DNA of 64,000 nucleotides from Aquila chrysaetos chrysaetos (Eukaryota > Chordata > Aves > Accipitriformes > Accipitridae), in the NCBI RefSeq assembly GCF_900496995.4, contig NC_044019.1:8157501-8221500 (forward strand). The letters are read 5' to 3'. The position numbers and the translations under genes were made by a program. Shown in pieces: positions 27,201-42,200 of the stretch; the first letter of the stretch is position 1, and every line of letters begins with the position of its first letter. The notes beneath the pieces were generated by a model. That model worked only from the letters and a program-made list of their open reading frames with translations, did not search any database and was not told the DNA's origin.

Positions 27201-30200
27201 AGGCCAAGTCACCCTGCCAGGTGAGCTGCTCCAGCAGCACCCCTTTCCCAGGGATGTCAATGCCAAGATTGAGACTAAACAGAAAATTCATCCACATATA
27301 TCAAATGCAAATCGTCGACAGATATCAACTGTGGTTTGCATCAGTATTACTACTTTGGCATTGGAAGGGAAGCAAAACTAGAAGATTTTAAGCGACTTTG
27401 TGAACAGATGGGAGAGATGTTACGTCAGACTATAAGCAAAACAGCCAAAAGGGTGAACACTGTATTTCTTGACAATGGCATGATAAAAGACAGATTTTGT
27501 GAAGACACGAGAGAAAAGACCTCCTAAGCAGCGTGATATGTAAGTCATTTAGGCCAGTCCTAAGCAGAGTGACAGGCAGCCTTTCATAGCAAAGGGACAC
27601 TGCACCAAAATTTTCTCTTAGATACAAAACTGACTGATCATCCCTATCTACATGATAACTCACAGACTGCACTGGCACACCGTTCAGTTTTGGAAGACAT
27701 ACCCTCTTAGATTCCATGGAGATTTGATCCCATTTAGCACTAGGAGAATGGTTACTTTTCATGTTCAAACATTCGGGAAAGTAAAAGCTCTGAGGAAGGA
27801 TGGCGTCTGGCACCACAAACTCTGTTTAGTGCTCAGATATTGGCACAGGTGAACACTCACCTCCAACATTAGTTTTGTATTTGTCGTAGATCTCTCGTAC
27901 CCTGCGGTAGCGGAAGGCCAGTTTTCTCATCCAGTCCACTCCACCCTGGACACCAACTGATGAGCTGTGATTTGCATTACTTCCTGAGCCACTGAAGCCA
28001 TCCGTGGAGAAATTGTAGTTGCTATTTCAGAAAAGCAGATCTGTTACGTGTGCCACAGCAGCAGAATCACTGCAGCTTTTCTGGCGGGGTTGCAGACTTC
28101 AGCTCTGACAGCAGCTAGAAAAGCACCTCAGAGAAGAACTCTGCACAACCACCACTGCACCCCAATAGCAGAAACCGACTTCTATGGGCAACGTACTCTG
28201 ATATCCAACTACATTTGCTGCTGGTTCTGAACTGCTGTACTGAAATATACTAATTCAACTCTTCTTTTACACTCTCCACTACAAAACCTTCCTTTGGTCT
28301 TTGACTGCTCACTCCTCTGTGATACAGAGCATCCTTCCCACTAACCCCTTTCTCATCCTGCAGTGATAAACCCCAGCATAGTATCGTCCAAACATAGCAT
28401 CTGCGTTTTTACACCACAGCTGCAGCTCCACAAGCAGATGAGCTGCTTTACCAGCTCATGACTGCAGGAAGCAGGTCCTGCTTCACCACCCTCCCTGTAT
28501 TTCTTTCTTCCTGACACACAGGCACCTCTGACCTTTCCATGAGCCAGTTCAGCTCATTAATGGAGCAGAAAACTTGCCCTCACCCTGCCTGATAGTGTGC
28601 ACAATCAGCTCACAGAGGGATGCAAACCACACGGAGACTTTCAAAGGTCACGATCATGAAGTCTGGAGTGTTCATCCTCCATTCATCACAAGTCATTGAG
28701 CACACAGGCAACATTCAACAATGGACAATATGATTCATACTATAATTCCGAAAGTCTTAATGTTTTGTAGGTCTTCAGAGAAATACCACCCAGCAAACAA
28801 ACACCGTTTGCCAAGTTTCATCCCCTGCACAATACTGACCTCCATTCCTTAACCCCATTTGGGTTTGAAGTCCCCACAGAAAACAGATTACATCAGCTAT
28901 ACATTTCATGCATTCATCAGTACATCACCTTAAATCTTGGCCATTGTCATCAGATGCCACATCTTCAATGTGTACCTGGTCACACTCCTGTTTAAGAAAA
29001 AAATAAAAATAAAGTCACGCTGTTGTAATCCAGAAACATACTGACATTTGCAGATTAAAGAAAGTACGATATAAAACAATCCCCTCACACTTCCCAACAG
29101 CAACAAGCCATGCCATACTGCCTCCATAAACTTATACATAGCTTCCATTAGCTTTGACTTCCAGTACTAGGTTTTACTTCTCAGCACCTAGAGGTCCTTG
29201 CCAAGACTGGGATTTGAAGTACCAGAAAAGTCTGAAAAAAGCATGTTTCTATGACATTTTGAGTTGTCTGCAAAAAAGGAACTTCGACACTCACTAAACA
29301 GGTTGGACTCAAAGCTCATTTGTCATTTGAAACCCTTTTGCCATTTCACAAAACCAAACCAAACAAAACGTAACATATCCCAAAACCACATTATGTGGTC
29401 AAGTACTGATATTGCATTTCATCAACATAACAGTCAATTCTGTTACCAGAGAGCCATAGCATGAACCCTGGAGTGAAACATCAATGTGGTGGCACTGCCA
29501 AGGCTCTGGTGCTTAGCACAGTTGATTTAACCCAGAGATAAACTGCAAATACCTTAGGACAAGAAGTGAATTTTCCCCATTTCAAGAATTTCCCACTGCT
29601 CCTACTATCCAACACCTACAGCAATAAGTGTTGTTGTTGATCACATAGTTAACATATCAATGGCTACCTTTCCAGCACTAGAGACTGTATTTGGTGTTTT
29701 GTTCTGGTTTTTTTTTTTTTTTTTTTTTTTTTGGGGGGGGGGGCGGCAGGGAGGTAACTATCATTACCACCTTCACAAAGTTCACAGCTGCAAGTAGTCA
29801 CAGCCACAAATGGAAATTTCATTTAAGTTTCTATTTGTATCAACAAAAACATCTTGTTTTCCCATGATGTACATCAGTGAGGTACCTACAATTAACTGTT
29901 CACTGTTCATATTCAGCCTTCCTAAGCTTTAAACTAATCCTGTAAAATCTGCAAATTAGGTTCACAAGTCCATATTTGTGGGCTCATATCAAAGAACACA
30001 CGAGTCAGGAAATTTGCTATTTCCAACCATTTAATTCCAGATTCTGGCATAACTTCACACCTTCTTGTATAGGTCACATTACTGTGTCCATTACTATATG
30101 ATAATCTATCACAGGACAGCATAGGGCATTGCCATGATTAAAGCAAAGAATTACATTCAACTTCTGTGGAAATGATGCAGAACGGTGAGATTTATTTAAT

Positions 30201-33200
30201 TTGGCAAAGAATACTGCACATGAAAGAGGATGGAAGCTGATCAGGAGTCCTTGAGGCAGGATGGGAATGGGAAAGCAGCAGAGACAGCTTGCAAGAAAGA
30301 AAAATGGAGGGTTCTGTGAGATTTCCATGTGTATAGCATGCTTGTCTATGGAAGCGTGTCCTTCACAGTTGTTACACAGCCAATGAAATCTACTGAGACC
30401 CTGGCCGAGATGCACAAGTTGTATGCTGTCCTTGGCTTAGTTAAAGCCCGAGAACTGATACTCTCAAGGTTACCTTTTAACCCACATCTCTGGTCTCCAT
30501 TTCAAAACAGCATCAGTGAAAGCAAGGTGCTTACCAGTCCAGAATGCAAATACAAGACAAAGCAGACATCACTCATTTATACAGGTTCAAGTAGAAACCC
30601 ATCAGAGAACTAAGAGAGCTCATAACACTAGAAGTCTGCAGAATGCCTGTCTCAGATAAAAGAGCACACCTCTTTGATTTGGCTGTGCTTAGAACCACTT
30701 CAGTTTTGGCAGACTGTTATGTTTCAGCATTAAGTGGCTCTGAAACACAATAGCCCTCACAAACGGTGCAGTGTAATTCTAACTAGGTAATGTTGAGTTT
30801 TGCTTTTCAAAAACATTTGCCACGTACCTCCAAGTCATTGAAAAACAAGTGAGTATCAGCTACTTCAAAAATCATCTCCTCCATTGACAGACCTGAGCCA
30901 ATCACTAGAGTTGGATCCTGGCAAAACAAAAGGAGAAAATGTAAATTCACCGTGGTTACAGGCAGAAGTAAATGGTGATAAATCTTTCATCAGTTACATT
31001 GCACAGAGTTTTCACTGTATATCAAGCCTGATGGAATTCCACCTGCATTCAGTGGTGTGAACTACCATTTTCCTAATATTTTAAACAACTTGATTAAAAA
31101 AAAAAAAAAAGCCACATTCTGGCAATACATTGACCCAAAATGTAACAAAACACTTCAGTACTGCACTGCAGGGACTGATGCATTTTCAGAGGCAACACAA
31201 ACAAAACATTCAAAAATCTTCAATATATTTTGAAGGAGAAAAAATACTTCCTTTCACTATGTGCTATGACCTCAATAATTGCCAATGATGATAAAAACAG
31301 TTTGACATTTTAAGACCTGTATTGTTTGACGGGAAGTGTTTGTGATGTCCATATCCTAGCCCTATGTAAAGCCAAATTTAGTGTTCTTTCCCTGTCCCAA
31401 ACCACCACCAAGTTAAAAGTATCACATTACACATTTAAAACAAAATATAATTTTCTATTTCTTTTCCAAAGATTAACATTTAATTCTGCATGACAGATAT
31501 GGTTTTTCTTCCACAGAAAAGACAATATTACCTTGCCGTATTTTTGAGCATAAGACCCTGTGAGAAGTGAATGGAAGATTATGATGGTCTCATCCAGGTC
31601 CCAGAGAAACACTCGCTGAGTAGAGAATAAAAGCAGGTTAGAGCTGAGATATTCCAAGCACTGAGATACAATAAAGGAGCAAGTTTTAGGGTTAATTTTG
31701 TGGTTAGTTGCAGTGTGCTTTTAACAGATATGAACAACAGTATTCATCTTGCAGGCTGAACACATTACTGAACTCTTTCATGCAGTGGAGTTTATATACT
31801 GCTACCGTGCAACTACACACTCAGAGTAAGGCTCTCTTGGTCAAACTATTCTGAAAACTTCTCTTGCTTTTACAGTTATAAAAGCAAAAACTTAGAGTGC
31901 TAATGAACTTTAGAGCCCTGCTAGGGTGGAAGTTTACTGTCTGTGATCTGGAGAGTACCAGGTAAATGACCTTGGTGTTTATCAGACACCTTTGTTATGA
32001 TAAATAAGGCAGATTGGCTGCCATTAGGAATAGCAGAGTTTCAGTATAGAAGGACTTTGATACACTTGAGAACTGGGCCAGCAGGAACTAGAAGTTCAGT
32101 AACTGCAGATTTTGCATGTGGGGTAGAATAACGCCTCATATTGGTCCAGGCTGGAAGGAACTGGATGGTACAGTGGCCACCAGGCACAGTATGAGCCAGC
32201 AGCACTCTCTCCCTGTGGATAGATGAACTGCATGCTGGAGAATACTAAGTGTGCCTAGCTGACAGAAGGAAGGTGTTGTCTCACCCTGCTTGGCACTAGG
32301 AAGGTCACCCCAGATTGCATTTCCAGTTGCAGAAGTATGTGAGGAAACTAGAGAGTGGCCAGCAAAAGGCTGTCGAGATGGTCAGCAACCTAGAGAAGAG
32401 CCTGAGGGAGCTGCGATGGTTTATCTCAGCAAAGGGGAGACTAAGGGTGATCTAATAGCAGACTACAAGTAACTGAAAGGAAACTGCAAAGATGATGGAG
32501 ACAAATTCTTCTCAGCAGTGGCTAGCAGAAAATTGCTATGGAAAAAGAAGAGGAAATTTTCAGCTTGGGAGATTCCAGTTGGAGACAGGTACAGGATCTC
32601 CAACCTGGAGGTTCTCAAGACTCAGCTAGACAAAGCCATGGTTCTAGTGCTGTGGACAGCCCTGCTCTGAGCAGGAGGCTGTACTAGAGACATCCAGATG
32701 TCTCCTCCATTGATGCCGCTATGATTCCAAGATGTGTTTAAGTGATGCCTGTCAAGGACCACTGAAGAACTCATTTGGGCCAGTTCTCAGATAACATGGG
32801 TCATAGGAATTTCCCAAATTCTCTCCCATTAGAGGAAAGACATGGACCTGTTGGAGAGGGCCCAGAGGAGGGCCACAAACATGATCAGAAGGATGGAATA
32901 CCTCTCCTGTGAGCAAACACTGAGAGAGTTGGGGTTGTTCAGCCTGGAGAAGAGAAGGCTCTGGGGAGACCTTATTGCGGCCTTTCAATACTTAAAGGGG
33001 GCTTATAAGAAAGACGGAGACAGACTTTTTAGTAGGGCCTGTTGCAATAGGACAAGGGGTAACGGTTTTAAACTAAAAGAGGGTAGATTCAGACTACATG
33101 TAAGGAAGAAATTTTTTATGATGAGGGTGGTGCAACACTGGCACAGGTTGCCCAGAGAGGTGGTAGACGCTGCATCCCTGGAAACATTCAAGGTCAGGTT

Positions 33201-36200
33201 AGACGGGGCTCTGAGCAACCTGATCTAGTTGAAGATGTCCCTGCTCATTGCAGGGGGGTTGGACTAGATGACCTTTAAAGGTCCCTTCCAACCCAAACTG
33301 TTCTATGATACTCTTCCATTTCCCTGGAGACAGGATGAAAGAAAGAGAGGACTTTTACCACCACACTATCCTGCAATGCTACTTGTAGAAAACAAGATTA
33401 CTACTTACCTCCAGTTCACTGTCCTGTGAGGAGGAGGTGTCTGCTTTCCTCTTCCCCCTGTTCTTCCCAGGGATGTTTTTCCTTGCCTGCTCATCTAACT
33501 CTTTACTTGCTGTTGCTCTTGATAATGAAGGACTTGTGGATGCATCTCCTAGAAGAAAGAAAACACATGGCTCTTACTCCCTCATGTCTCAAAACAAACA
33601 CCAACATAAAGCTTATAGCATTTGGCCACAAACCGCCTTTGCAAAAGGTAAGATGTTATCTTGCTTTATTGATGCAGTAGCAGTTGAACCCTTATTAGAA
33701 CATAAAACAGTATTTCTTTGTCCCATCATTTCAAAACAGCTCTGCCTCCTCAATTCAATCCACCAGGACTGAGCTACTTACTGCATCCTGCCTGCAGTAT
33801 AATGCCAAAGACAGAGCACCCTCCATCCTAAGGCCTGTAACCCCTCAGATGTCTCACTACCCTGGAACCACTTTATTACTCAATTGTTTCTCTTAATACT
33901 TCTTGAGAGAGCACCAGAAACCCTCGGTCTGGAAGGAGTGTACAGAAGAAAGTATTTAACGATGTTTCTCCCTCCCAGATTTCCTGGACTACTCAGATGC
34001 CTTTTGTGTCAAGCAACACTATACAATGCATGCTTTTCCACCTCTGCATACACTACTCACTCCCGTGCCACTGTAAGCCTTTGGCTAACAGTTAAACAGT
34101 AGCCAGTGCACAGCGCTATTTGGAGTGTGTTAATCACACACAAATCCACAGTGTGCTAACTGTGAAACAGACATACTTAGACTACAGCTCCATTGGCCTA
34201 CCCAAGAATTAGTAAAGAATAACAGGGATGATCTCGGCACTGGAGACACAGAGTTGGCCAAGCACCATGGCCATGACTGACCAGGATACGTTATGGAGCT
34301 TATTCTGCTACTGGTAAGAACACCCTTCCCAGGGAAAAGAGTAAAGCACCACCATAAAAAAAAAAAATTTTAAAAAAAAAAAAAATCAGTGCTTTGATGT
34401 GCAGAATATTACAACCATGACAGGAGATATTCTCTGAATCCTTTATTAACAGTTCAGGCAAAAGAATTAACATCCCAGATGTCTGCCTAACTAGTTCAGA
34501 AACAGGACCAGAACTGTTGCAGGAAGGCAGAGGGGACGGGGGACCTGAAAGAGCTTGAATTCAGTCTGGGTCTTGAAGATGAGACATTGCAATTCCCATG
34601 AAATTCATGCAAAATGGTGAACTTGGAGAATTCCTGAGCTAGGAAAATGGCACTGAAAACATTAACAACTGGGCCATTCCCTGATCAATGCCTTGAAATA
34701 ACAGGTCAATTCCTTAGGTTTTCAACATCAAATAAGAACAAATTCTCATGGGTAAATCTGCTGTTGCTCAGCACAACTAGAGAGCAACTGCTTCCTTGCA
34801 GTGCTTGAAGTACCATGCTTCTTGATTTACAACATCACAGCATGGTGTTTGCCATCCCCTGTCTGTAGCATCCCATAAGGTAAAGCTGAGAGAGGTCTGG
34901 AAGTTCCAGACTGACTAGACTGAGTTCAAGACTATTGATCTGTATGCTTTGCTCACTGGCAGCCACCCATCCCTGCTTTCAGGTTGCTTGAGTGAATTTG
35001 AGGACTTGGCAGAGTTCAGGTATCACTGGACTTGGGGAAGATGGAGAAGGCAAAGTGCTGCAAAGGCAATCACTCACCACCTCCCACAAGCAGGCTGATG
35101 CCCAGCCTATCTCCAAGCAAGAGCCACCTTGGAAGCTGAACCCCACCCTGCCCTTCTTCCTCTACTTCAGTTTTTATTGCTGAACATGACATTATATAGT
35201 CAGGTCAGCTGTCCCAGCTGCATCACCTTCCAGGTTCTTGTCCGCCCTAAGCCTGCTTCCTGGGTGGGGGGGGGGGGGGGAGGGGAGAAAGCCTTGACAC
35301 TGTACAAGCATTGTTCAGCAGTAGCCAAAACACTGGTGTGTTACCAGCACTGCTTTAGTGAGGAATCCAAAACACACCATCAGCAGAGCTGCTATGAAGA
35401 AAGTTAACTCCATCCTGGCCAGACCCAGGGCACCAACAAAAATGAACAGAATCTGTTTTGTTTTTTTTTCTCCAGCCTACCAATCTGCAACAGGCAGCAG
35501 ATTTCAATTTAAAACTGTTCAACAACACAGGAAGAATCTCATAACTCCTTGCATAAGACACCAGGAGAAGCACCAAATCTTTGCTCTTGACCTTGTTAAG
35601 TTTAGAAAACTGTATTTTTGGTGATGAAATTTTAGTCAACACCACTGTGGTTGGTACCTGACATGGCATTAGTGGAAAAAGCCAAAGATGTGACTTCTCT
35701 AGAATGGTCAATTAAACCTTTTCAATCCACTTTCTACATCTCTTCTTGTATTGGGTCTGGCTGAGATGGAGTTAATACTCCCCATAGCAGCCCTCATAGC
35801 TGTGCTCTGCATCAGTAGCTAGAAAGGTGTTGATAACACACCAGTGTTTTGGCTACTGCACTGGTACAGCATCAAGGCTGTCTCTCCACCATTTTTGCCC
35901 CCCCCTCAATAGCAGGCTGGGGCAGGGCAAGATCTTGGGAGGGGACATAACCAGGACAGCTGACCTAAACTAACCAAACAGATATTCCATACCATATGAC
36001 GTCAGCTCAGATATAAAAGCTAAGAAAAGGGAGACGGAAGGGGGGGCATTTTTGTCTTCCGGAGCAACCACTATGCATACTGAAGCCCTGCTTCCCAGGA
36101 AGTGGCTAGACATCGCCTGCTGATGGGAAGTAGAGAATAACATCATTTGTTTTTCTTTGCTTTCGTGCGCAACCTTTGCTTTCACTTTATTAAACTGTCC

Positions 36201-39200
36201 TTATCTTGACCCACAAGCCTTTTGTTATATTTTCTCCCCCCTGTCCAGCTGAGCAGGGGGAGTAATAGAGCAGCTTTGGTGGGCACCTGGCATCCAGCCA
36301 GGGTCAACCCACCACACTTCTCTTACCAGCTAAAATCTTCTCCGCCTGCCAGGTAACTTAATGGTATGCAGATGCAGATCTGCTCACATGCAAAGCACAG
36401 CAGAACAGCTGTCATTTCAAAAACGGTTTACATGATGAAGCAGAAGAAAGGAAAGGATGTACTCCTGGGCACATCAGAGACCAACTCATCAAGAGGTGAC
36501 GGCTGAACTACAGCTCTTGAAAATGCATGAGCAGTCCTGGAGGACTCCCATAACTGGGATTGGCAGCTATGTCATGGCTGTCAGGTAATCTGAATATCTG
36601 GCTGCAGGAGGGAAAGAGCTAGCAGGAGCTATTGAGACTGGATATCAACAACTGCCCTATAGCCCAAGTGAACACCCAGCCCCAACACATAACAGAACCA
36701 ACAGTCCTCAGGGAGCTGCTGTTGGCAACTCTTCAAGTCACCCCTGGAACTCACTCTCCCTTGGACATTCAGAGCATGAAGTAGGTGCTTCCTAAATTGC
36801 AGCAGCAGAAGACTTCCAATATGTAAGTTTGGCTGGCCCACCATAATACTCTGCACACCAGTGAGACCAGTCTGACAATGGAAGGCAAATGTCCTATCCC
36901 AGCCAGCACACAAAGGTGCTGCAATTACCTTTTGGAAAAAAGTTTTCCCCATGTCTGCACACTGTACAGTTTATCACAGGTATTTTGCAGCCACCCTGCT
37001 AAAGATCCAACCATTACCAGAGGAATGTCTCTGCACTGTCCGCGTAGGCACCATGGCGTTTGGTTTTTCGGTTGGATATGTAGTTGTTGCTAATGCAGTA
37101 CCCTCTGTGTTGCTGTCTGCTGGTGTTACAACTCCAAAGCCAGAAGTCGGGTAACACGTCTGGTACTGACTTTGGCCAAGGATCGTGTACGTAGGATATT
37201 CCTGTTAGAGGAAAGGATTAGTTATGATAGGACACTTCTTTCAGAAAACACTCTATATTAAGATGACTTTTATGCTAGACTATGCCTGTCAAAGAGAAAT
37301 CCCAGCAAGAGCAGTCTGACTTTATGCTGTTTCTTTCTGCATATGCAAGACATCCCCCAAAAGGGTTGAGAGGTCTGACTTCCCAACAGGCACCCACACA
37401 GGGAGGTTCTGCAGACAGGAGGCCAGCAATCACAGGGCCACTCCTCTGCCTCCAGTTTCTTAAAAAATGAAATTCATTATGAATGATGTGACAATAACAG
37501 GGGAGTATTGAGTGGATGCCAAAGCATCAGTCCACTCTGTCTGTGCTCTGGAATTTGTGGGTTTGTCTTGCATTTTACTTTCTGATACGAGATGTACTGA
37601 CAGTGACAGAAAGTGGTCTTGGCACTGGCTGAGCGTGCAATCCCAGCCACAAGAGCTACAAGATAAACTGCCTTTACTCATGTCCTGACTTCAGCAAGCA
37701 ATTATTTTGCATGCTGTGATGAAAGGTATCCATTTATGAAGACTGTTTCCTCATTTAGGAGGAGATCACTGAGCACCTGAAGCTGTGCTTGAGGATTTTA
37801 ATTTCTGCTACTGATAGTAAAGAAAGCAGCCACCCCAAATCCACACTCTTCTGGCACACTGTGCACTCCCAATTCCCTCAAAGAGCAACCTGGATTTGTG
37901 AACCAGGCACCTTGGTCTGCACTACTGAAAGAAAACCTTTTTACCCCTTACAGCTCCAAGCAAGCTTATATTAATGAAAGAACCTTAAAAAGCAACAGCA
38001 TAACCATACAAGTATTTTTGTGCATCCATTGCATTTTCCACAGTTCCTGTATTCTTCTTCTGCAAAGTTGTGACATTCAAGGGTTCCTTTGTATATCTAA
38101 ATATTCAGAATGGCAGTTAACCGCTGACAGTGCTGTGTATTACCCACAGCAGGTCAGTCAGGGACAAGGGCTCTGTGCCAGCTGCAGGGCTTCTTGACTT
38201 TGTTTTATTCTAGCACCATCAGAATGCATCTCCTACTTTACTGGGGTTTTTTTGTTAGTTTTGTTTGTGTACAACCTATTTTCCTTTTCTTGCTGAGGGA
38301 GAACAAAGGCATTCAAAAAACATCCACCTATAATCCTCCCTGTAGGTTTGGTTCTCAAAATAGTTCTATTGTTTCTTCTCCACTGTCTCTCTTGCAGAGA
38401 TCTCAGTACCCTGTTTAAGATTCACCACACAATCTGCAGACAAGGAAACAGCTTTGAACAGATGAAGTGAGTTTGTTGTGAAGGCCAAAGGGAAAAGTGA
38501 CATGGTCAAAGAGACAGCAAGAGTAATTTTGCTGACTTTGAGTTACATACTGAGCCCTATAGCTCTAGTACCCATTGTGCTCCATTTGAAGTGATGCAAA
38601 TATTTGGCCTGCCTTTGTTAGTTTTGAGTAATGTGTTAAAACAAAGGTGAAGGAGATGCTGCACATAAATATAACAAGGAAGAAGTTTTACCTGTGAGAT
38701 GCTGGCTACTGCTGATGTGGAAATATTGACAACAGTTGAGGATGTAGAGACTGGACTGGCATTGGTAGTTGATGCTGTAAAATTAAGAATTACTGCATTA
38801 AATGCTTCTAGAAAAGCACAAGAGATGAGACTAATCCAAGTTGTGAAGTAAGTACTTACTAGGCTTATGTGCAAGCATTTGTGCTTCCAGCAGCACTCTG
38901 CTTGTAAGAGCCAAAAAAGAGTTGGGGTGTATTTTGGAACCAGTTACATTTCAACTGGGCTTACAGTGAAGGAGAGTTAGCATATCTTTAAAAACAGTAC
39001 TTTCAAATGTTTCAGAAACCTTTTCCCTCCATGCCTGGTAAGCAACCAGAGTACAATTAAAATGGTTTCACATCTTTACTAAAGGTTTTGAGAAGACAAC
39101 AATTACATTCTGATGTTCAATTAGGAGCAATTGAAAATTAATCAGAATAAATCAGTAAAATGGATATGAATGTGTTTAAATCAGCTCTGATAAAAAAAAT

Positions 39201-42200
39201 CTTTCTGCATGGGACTTAGCATATTTAGTCTAATTAGATCAAAAAATTTAAGGAAACAGTAAAAATATTTCAAATAGTATAAAAAGGGTGCTTCCTACTG
39301 GAGAAGGTAAACATATCTTTCCATATCTCTGTGAGACTACAACTGGTTTTTGGATGAGAATTTCTGAAATAATTTGTCAACAGCTTGTAGGACAAATTAT
39401 TAGAGACATGTAGTAGTTAGTATGAATTTTAAGATGTTTAATAGCCTTCATGTCACTGCATTTGCTTCTTCCAAAACACAGAAGAGGCTGCTAGAGCACC
39501 ATCTGGGAACACCAGTCATTTAGCAGATTTTGTGGTTTTATAGCCACAGAGCCACTCCATTAAACGTTACTCCACATGGGGTTTTGGGACCCTCAAGGAT
39601 TAATGAAAACAAATAATGAAATCAGTATGAAAAAAATCAGGATGTACTAAATGAGGTGCCACCAAGAAATATTTTCTTTTGCTAAACCTTCTTTCCCTGC
39701 ACACAAACAAAACGAAAAATCATTTTTAGATGCTTATGAAAAGACTTGCAGAAATCCACAGTATCGCCTACTTTACCATCACTCTGAGAAAAGCCTTCAC
39801 TTTCTGCAAATAACACCCATGTGGAATTCACCCCAAGACTGAAGAACTCAAGCTTCTGAAGACTTCAGTCTTTCTACCCCAGGGAAACAGACTCCACCAT
39901 GAACTCTTAATCAATGTATGTTGTGTTACGGCAAGCACAGATACTACCTGGTGAACAGCTCCTGGAAAGAGGAAGGGATCCAAAATATGCCTCAAAAAAG
40001 ATGAAAAACAAAAGAAATATATCTTAAAAGAGGTGCAGAAATACACAGTATTTACAAGAGGTGAGAAACGTGAAGGGTGGCATCTCTGCAGAAGCAGAAA
40101 CAAAGGTAAGTAATTAGCCCCTGGGAATCCCCTCAGATAAGAGCAGCAGCGTTCAAAAACAAATGGGAGAGAATTTTGGAGGGAGAACATTTAGGAAAAG
40201 GAAAAAGGGCTGCACTGAACAGCAATAATGGTAATGAAGATACTCAAGTACCTACAGTAGCTATGCAGCCACTAGAAGCAGAGCTGTGAGAGTAAGGTAC
40301 CCGTCACAGATACTCCTCATAAGCAACTGCTAGAGAACAGGGGTTAGTTTCCAAATAAGACTCCTTCTAACTATACGTGTTACGGAAATGATCAAGGCTA
40401 TTATTACCTTAAGAAAATGTCACTTCCTAGGGCACTGCAAAGAGCAGCTCTCCAGAAAAGATCTTCGCTAACGCAGAACAAACCTGCCGCAAAGCCAGAG
40501 GAGATGAACTATCTAGAAGACAGATTATTCTACCACCTCTCTCAAGATTATCATGGAGAGCAAACAGAAAGCAATTCTCATCTGTAGTGCTCTGAAGAGG
40601 CTGCTTCTCAACTGAGGTAGATAACAGAAGTTAAGAAATCACAGAAAAAAAGATTCCAAGTGCTGGGATTCTGGTAAAAACAAAGATTCCCTCATATGAA
40701 CTTCATTGTTTATCTTAACTCTGGTCTCCTTCCAACATTTCTTTTCTAATTACCCTTTACCTATACAGTGTTACACATCAGATCTTTACAAGCAGCGCCC
40801 ACTACACAGATTAACCAATTCTTTCTGCACTGTGGGTCAGTTGCTTTTACTTGTGAATGCGCCAAAACCATGCAAAAATGTTTTGGCACAGATGTGACAA
40901 AAGGGACCACTTCATGGTCTCAGGTTTAAAAGATCAGCAAACACAAGTATTGCCTTGAAACCACTGTGACTCTTCTTCTTCTCTCCTCTCTTTCCTCCCC
41001 ACTTCCAGACCTCATCTTCAGACCTCATATCCCTACCTCCCCTGCCTTATTCATCCCATTTGGTTTTGCTTCATTCATTTTCAGTGATGTTTCAACCTGC
41101 TTCATGTGCTGGGAAGGGAAATTGCAATTAACGCATTTTATGTTTCACTTGGCTGCTTTGCTCTCACAGGGAAGGAAGAGGTGAGGCAAGAAGCAGCGAC
41201 TCCTCTCACGTCGCTCCCAGTGCTTCCAAGTGCCTCTGCGATGTACCACTGTGGCCACAGCTCAGGTGAGTACAAAAAGCAAAGTTCTCAGTCACTAAGT
41301 GTATCTGACCATTTACCAGGGTTCAAATATTCCATTACTTCAGTCCACCATCTGCAGACTAAACCATATCCATGCACTGAAATACACCTCTGCTGGGACA
41401 GCAGCATCGTACAACTGTGTATCACCCTACTATTTTGACTGGAGAGAAAAAGATAGATTTGCAAGAGATTACTAAGAAAGCAACTTTGTCCATCCTTCCA
41501 GCTCCTGCTCTCCACCACCTCCCTTGCACAGGCCCAAGTACTGACCTGACCCCTCAGTGGGCTGCTTGCTAATTTGACAAAAAGGAAATGTAGCAAATCT
41601 GAAAAAGGAAGTTTCCTGCCAGTTTGCAAAAAGTTTTTCAAAAAAGCAGTAGCATCTACACAATTCAGGTGACTTTTTCACACTTTCAGAGAGCAGCCTG
41701 CAGGGAAACTCTCCTCAAATCACACATTCTCACAGCAGCGTGGATCAAATGGTTTGAAATCTTTCTGCGGAGCAAGGCCTGATGGTGGCTCTGTTACCTC
41801 ACTGATCCCCAGAGATTCACATGCTTGCCATGGTACCTCACTGGCAAACCTGCCAGAGGTCACATTATGCAGAACCATTTCTGACCCTTGGTAATTAAAG
41901 CTGGTGCTATAATTCTGGCAGTGGGAGTACCTCAAGGAAAGTTATAGTTGAAGGAAGGTAGTATTTCCACTGTTGCATTGCTCATGTTATAAATGTGAAA
42001 AGTAAATTAAGGACAAACATTATGCTGGGCCATTACTGTCACAATGATGCAAGCTGAGCAAGTACCATGACATACCGCATGGCCTTCCTATCAGTGAAAG
42101 ATATGTTAAAATCCACTTATTGCTAATTTTAAGAGTTATTCCCCTTTACTTGGCACTCATTAGACCACATCTGGATATGGCATTCAGTTTGGGGCCTCAA

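Noticed and set aside
27336-27527. 63-codon frame with a helix-like segment in an EYA3 intron
   Set aside because: No family recognised, no splice or promoter support, and an overlapping frame on the other strand is longer. Probably chance.
32842-33228. 128-codon plus-strand frame as a possible host gene
   Set aside because: It is the C-terminal piece of CR1 ORF2 in a truncated LINE.
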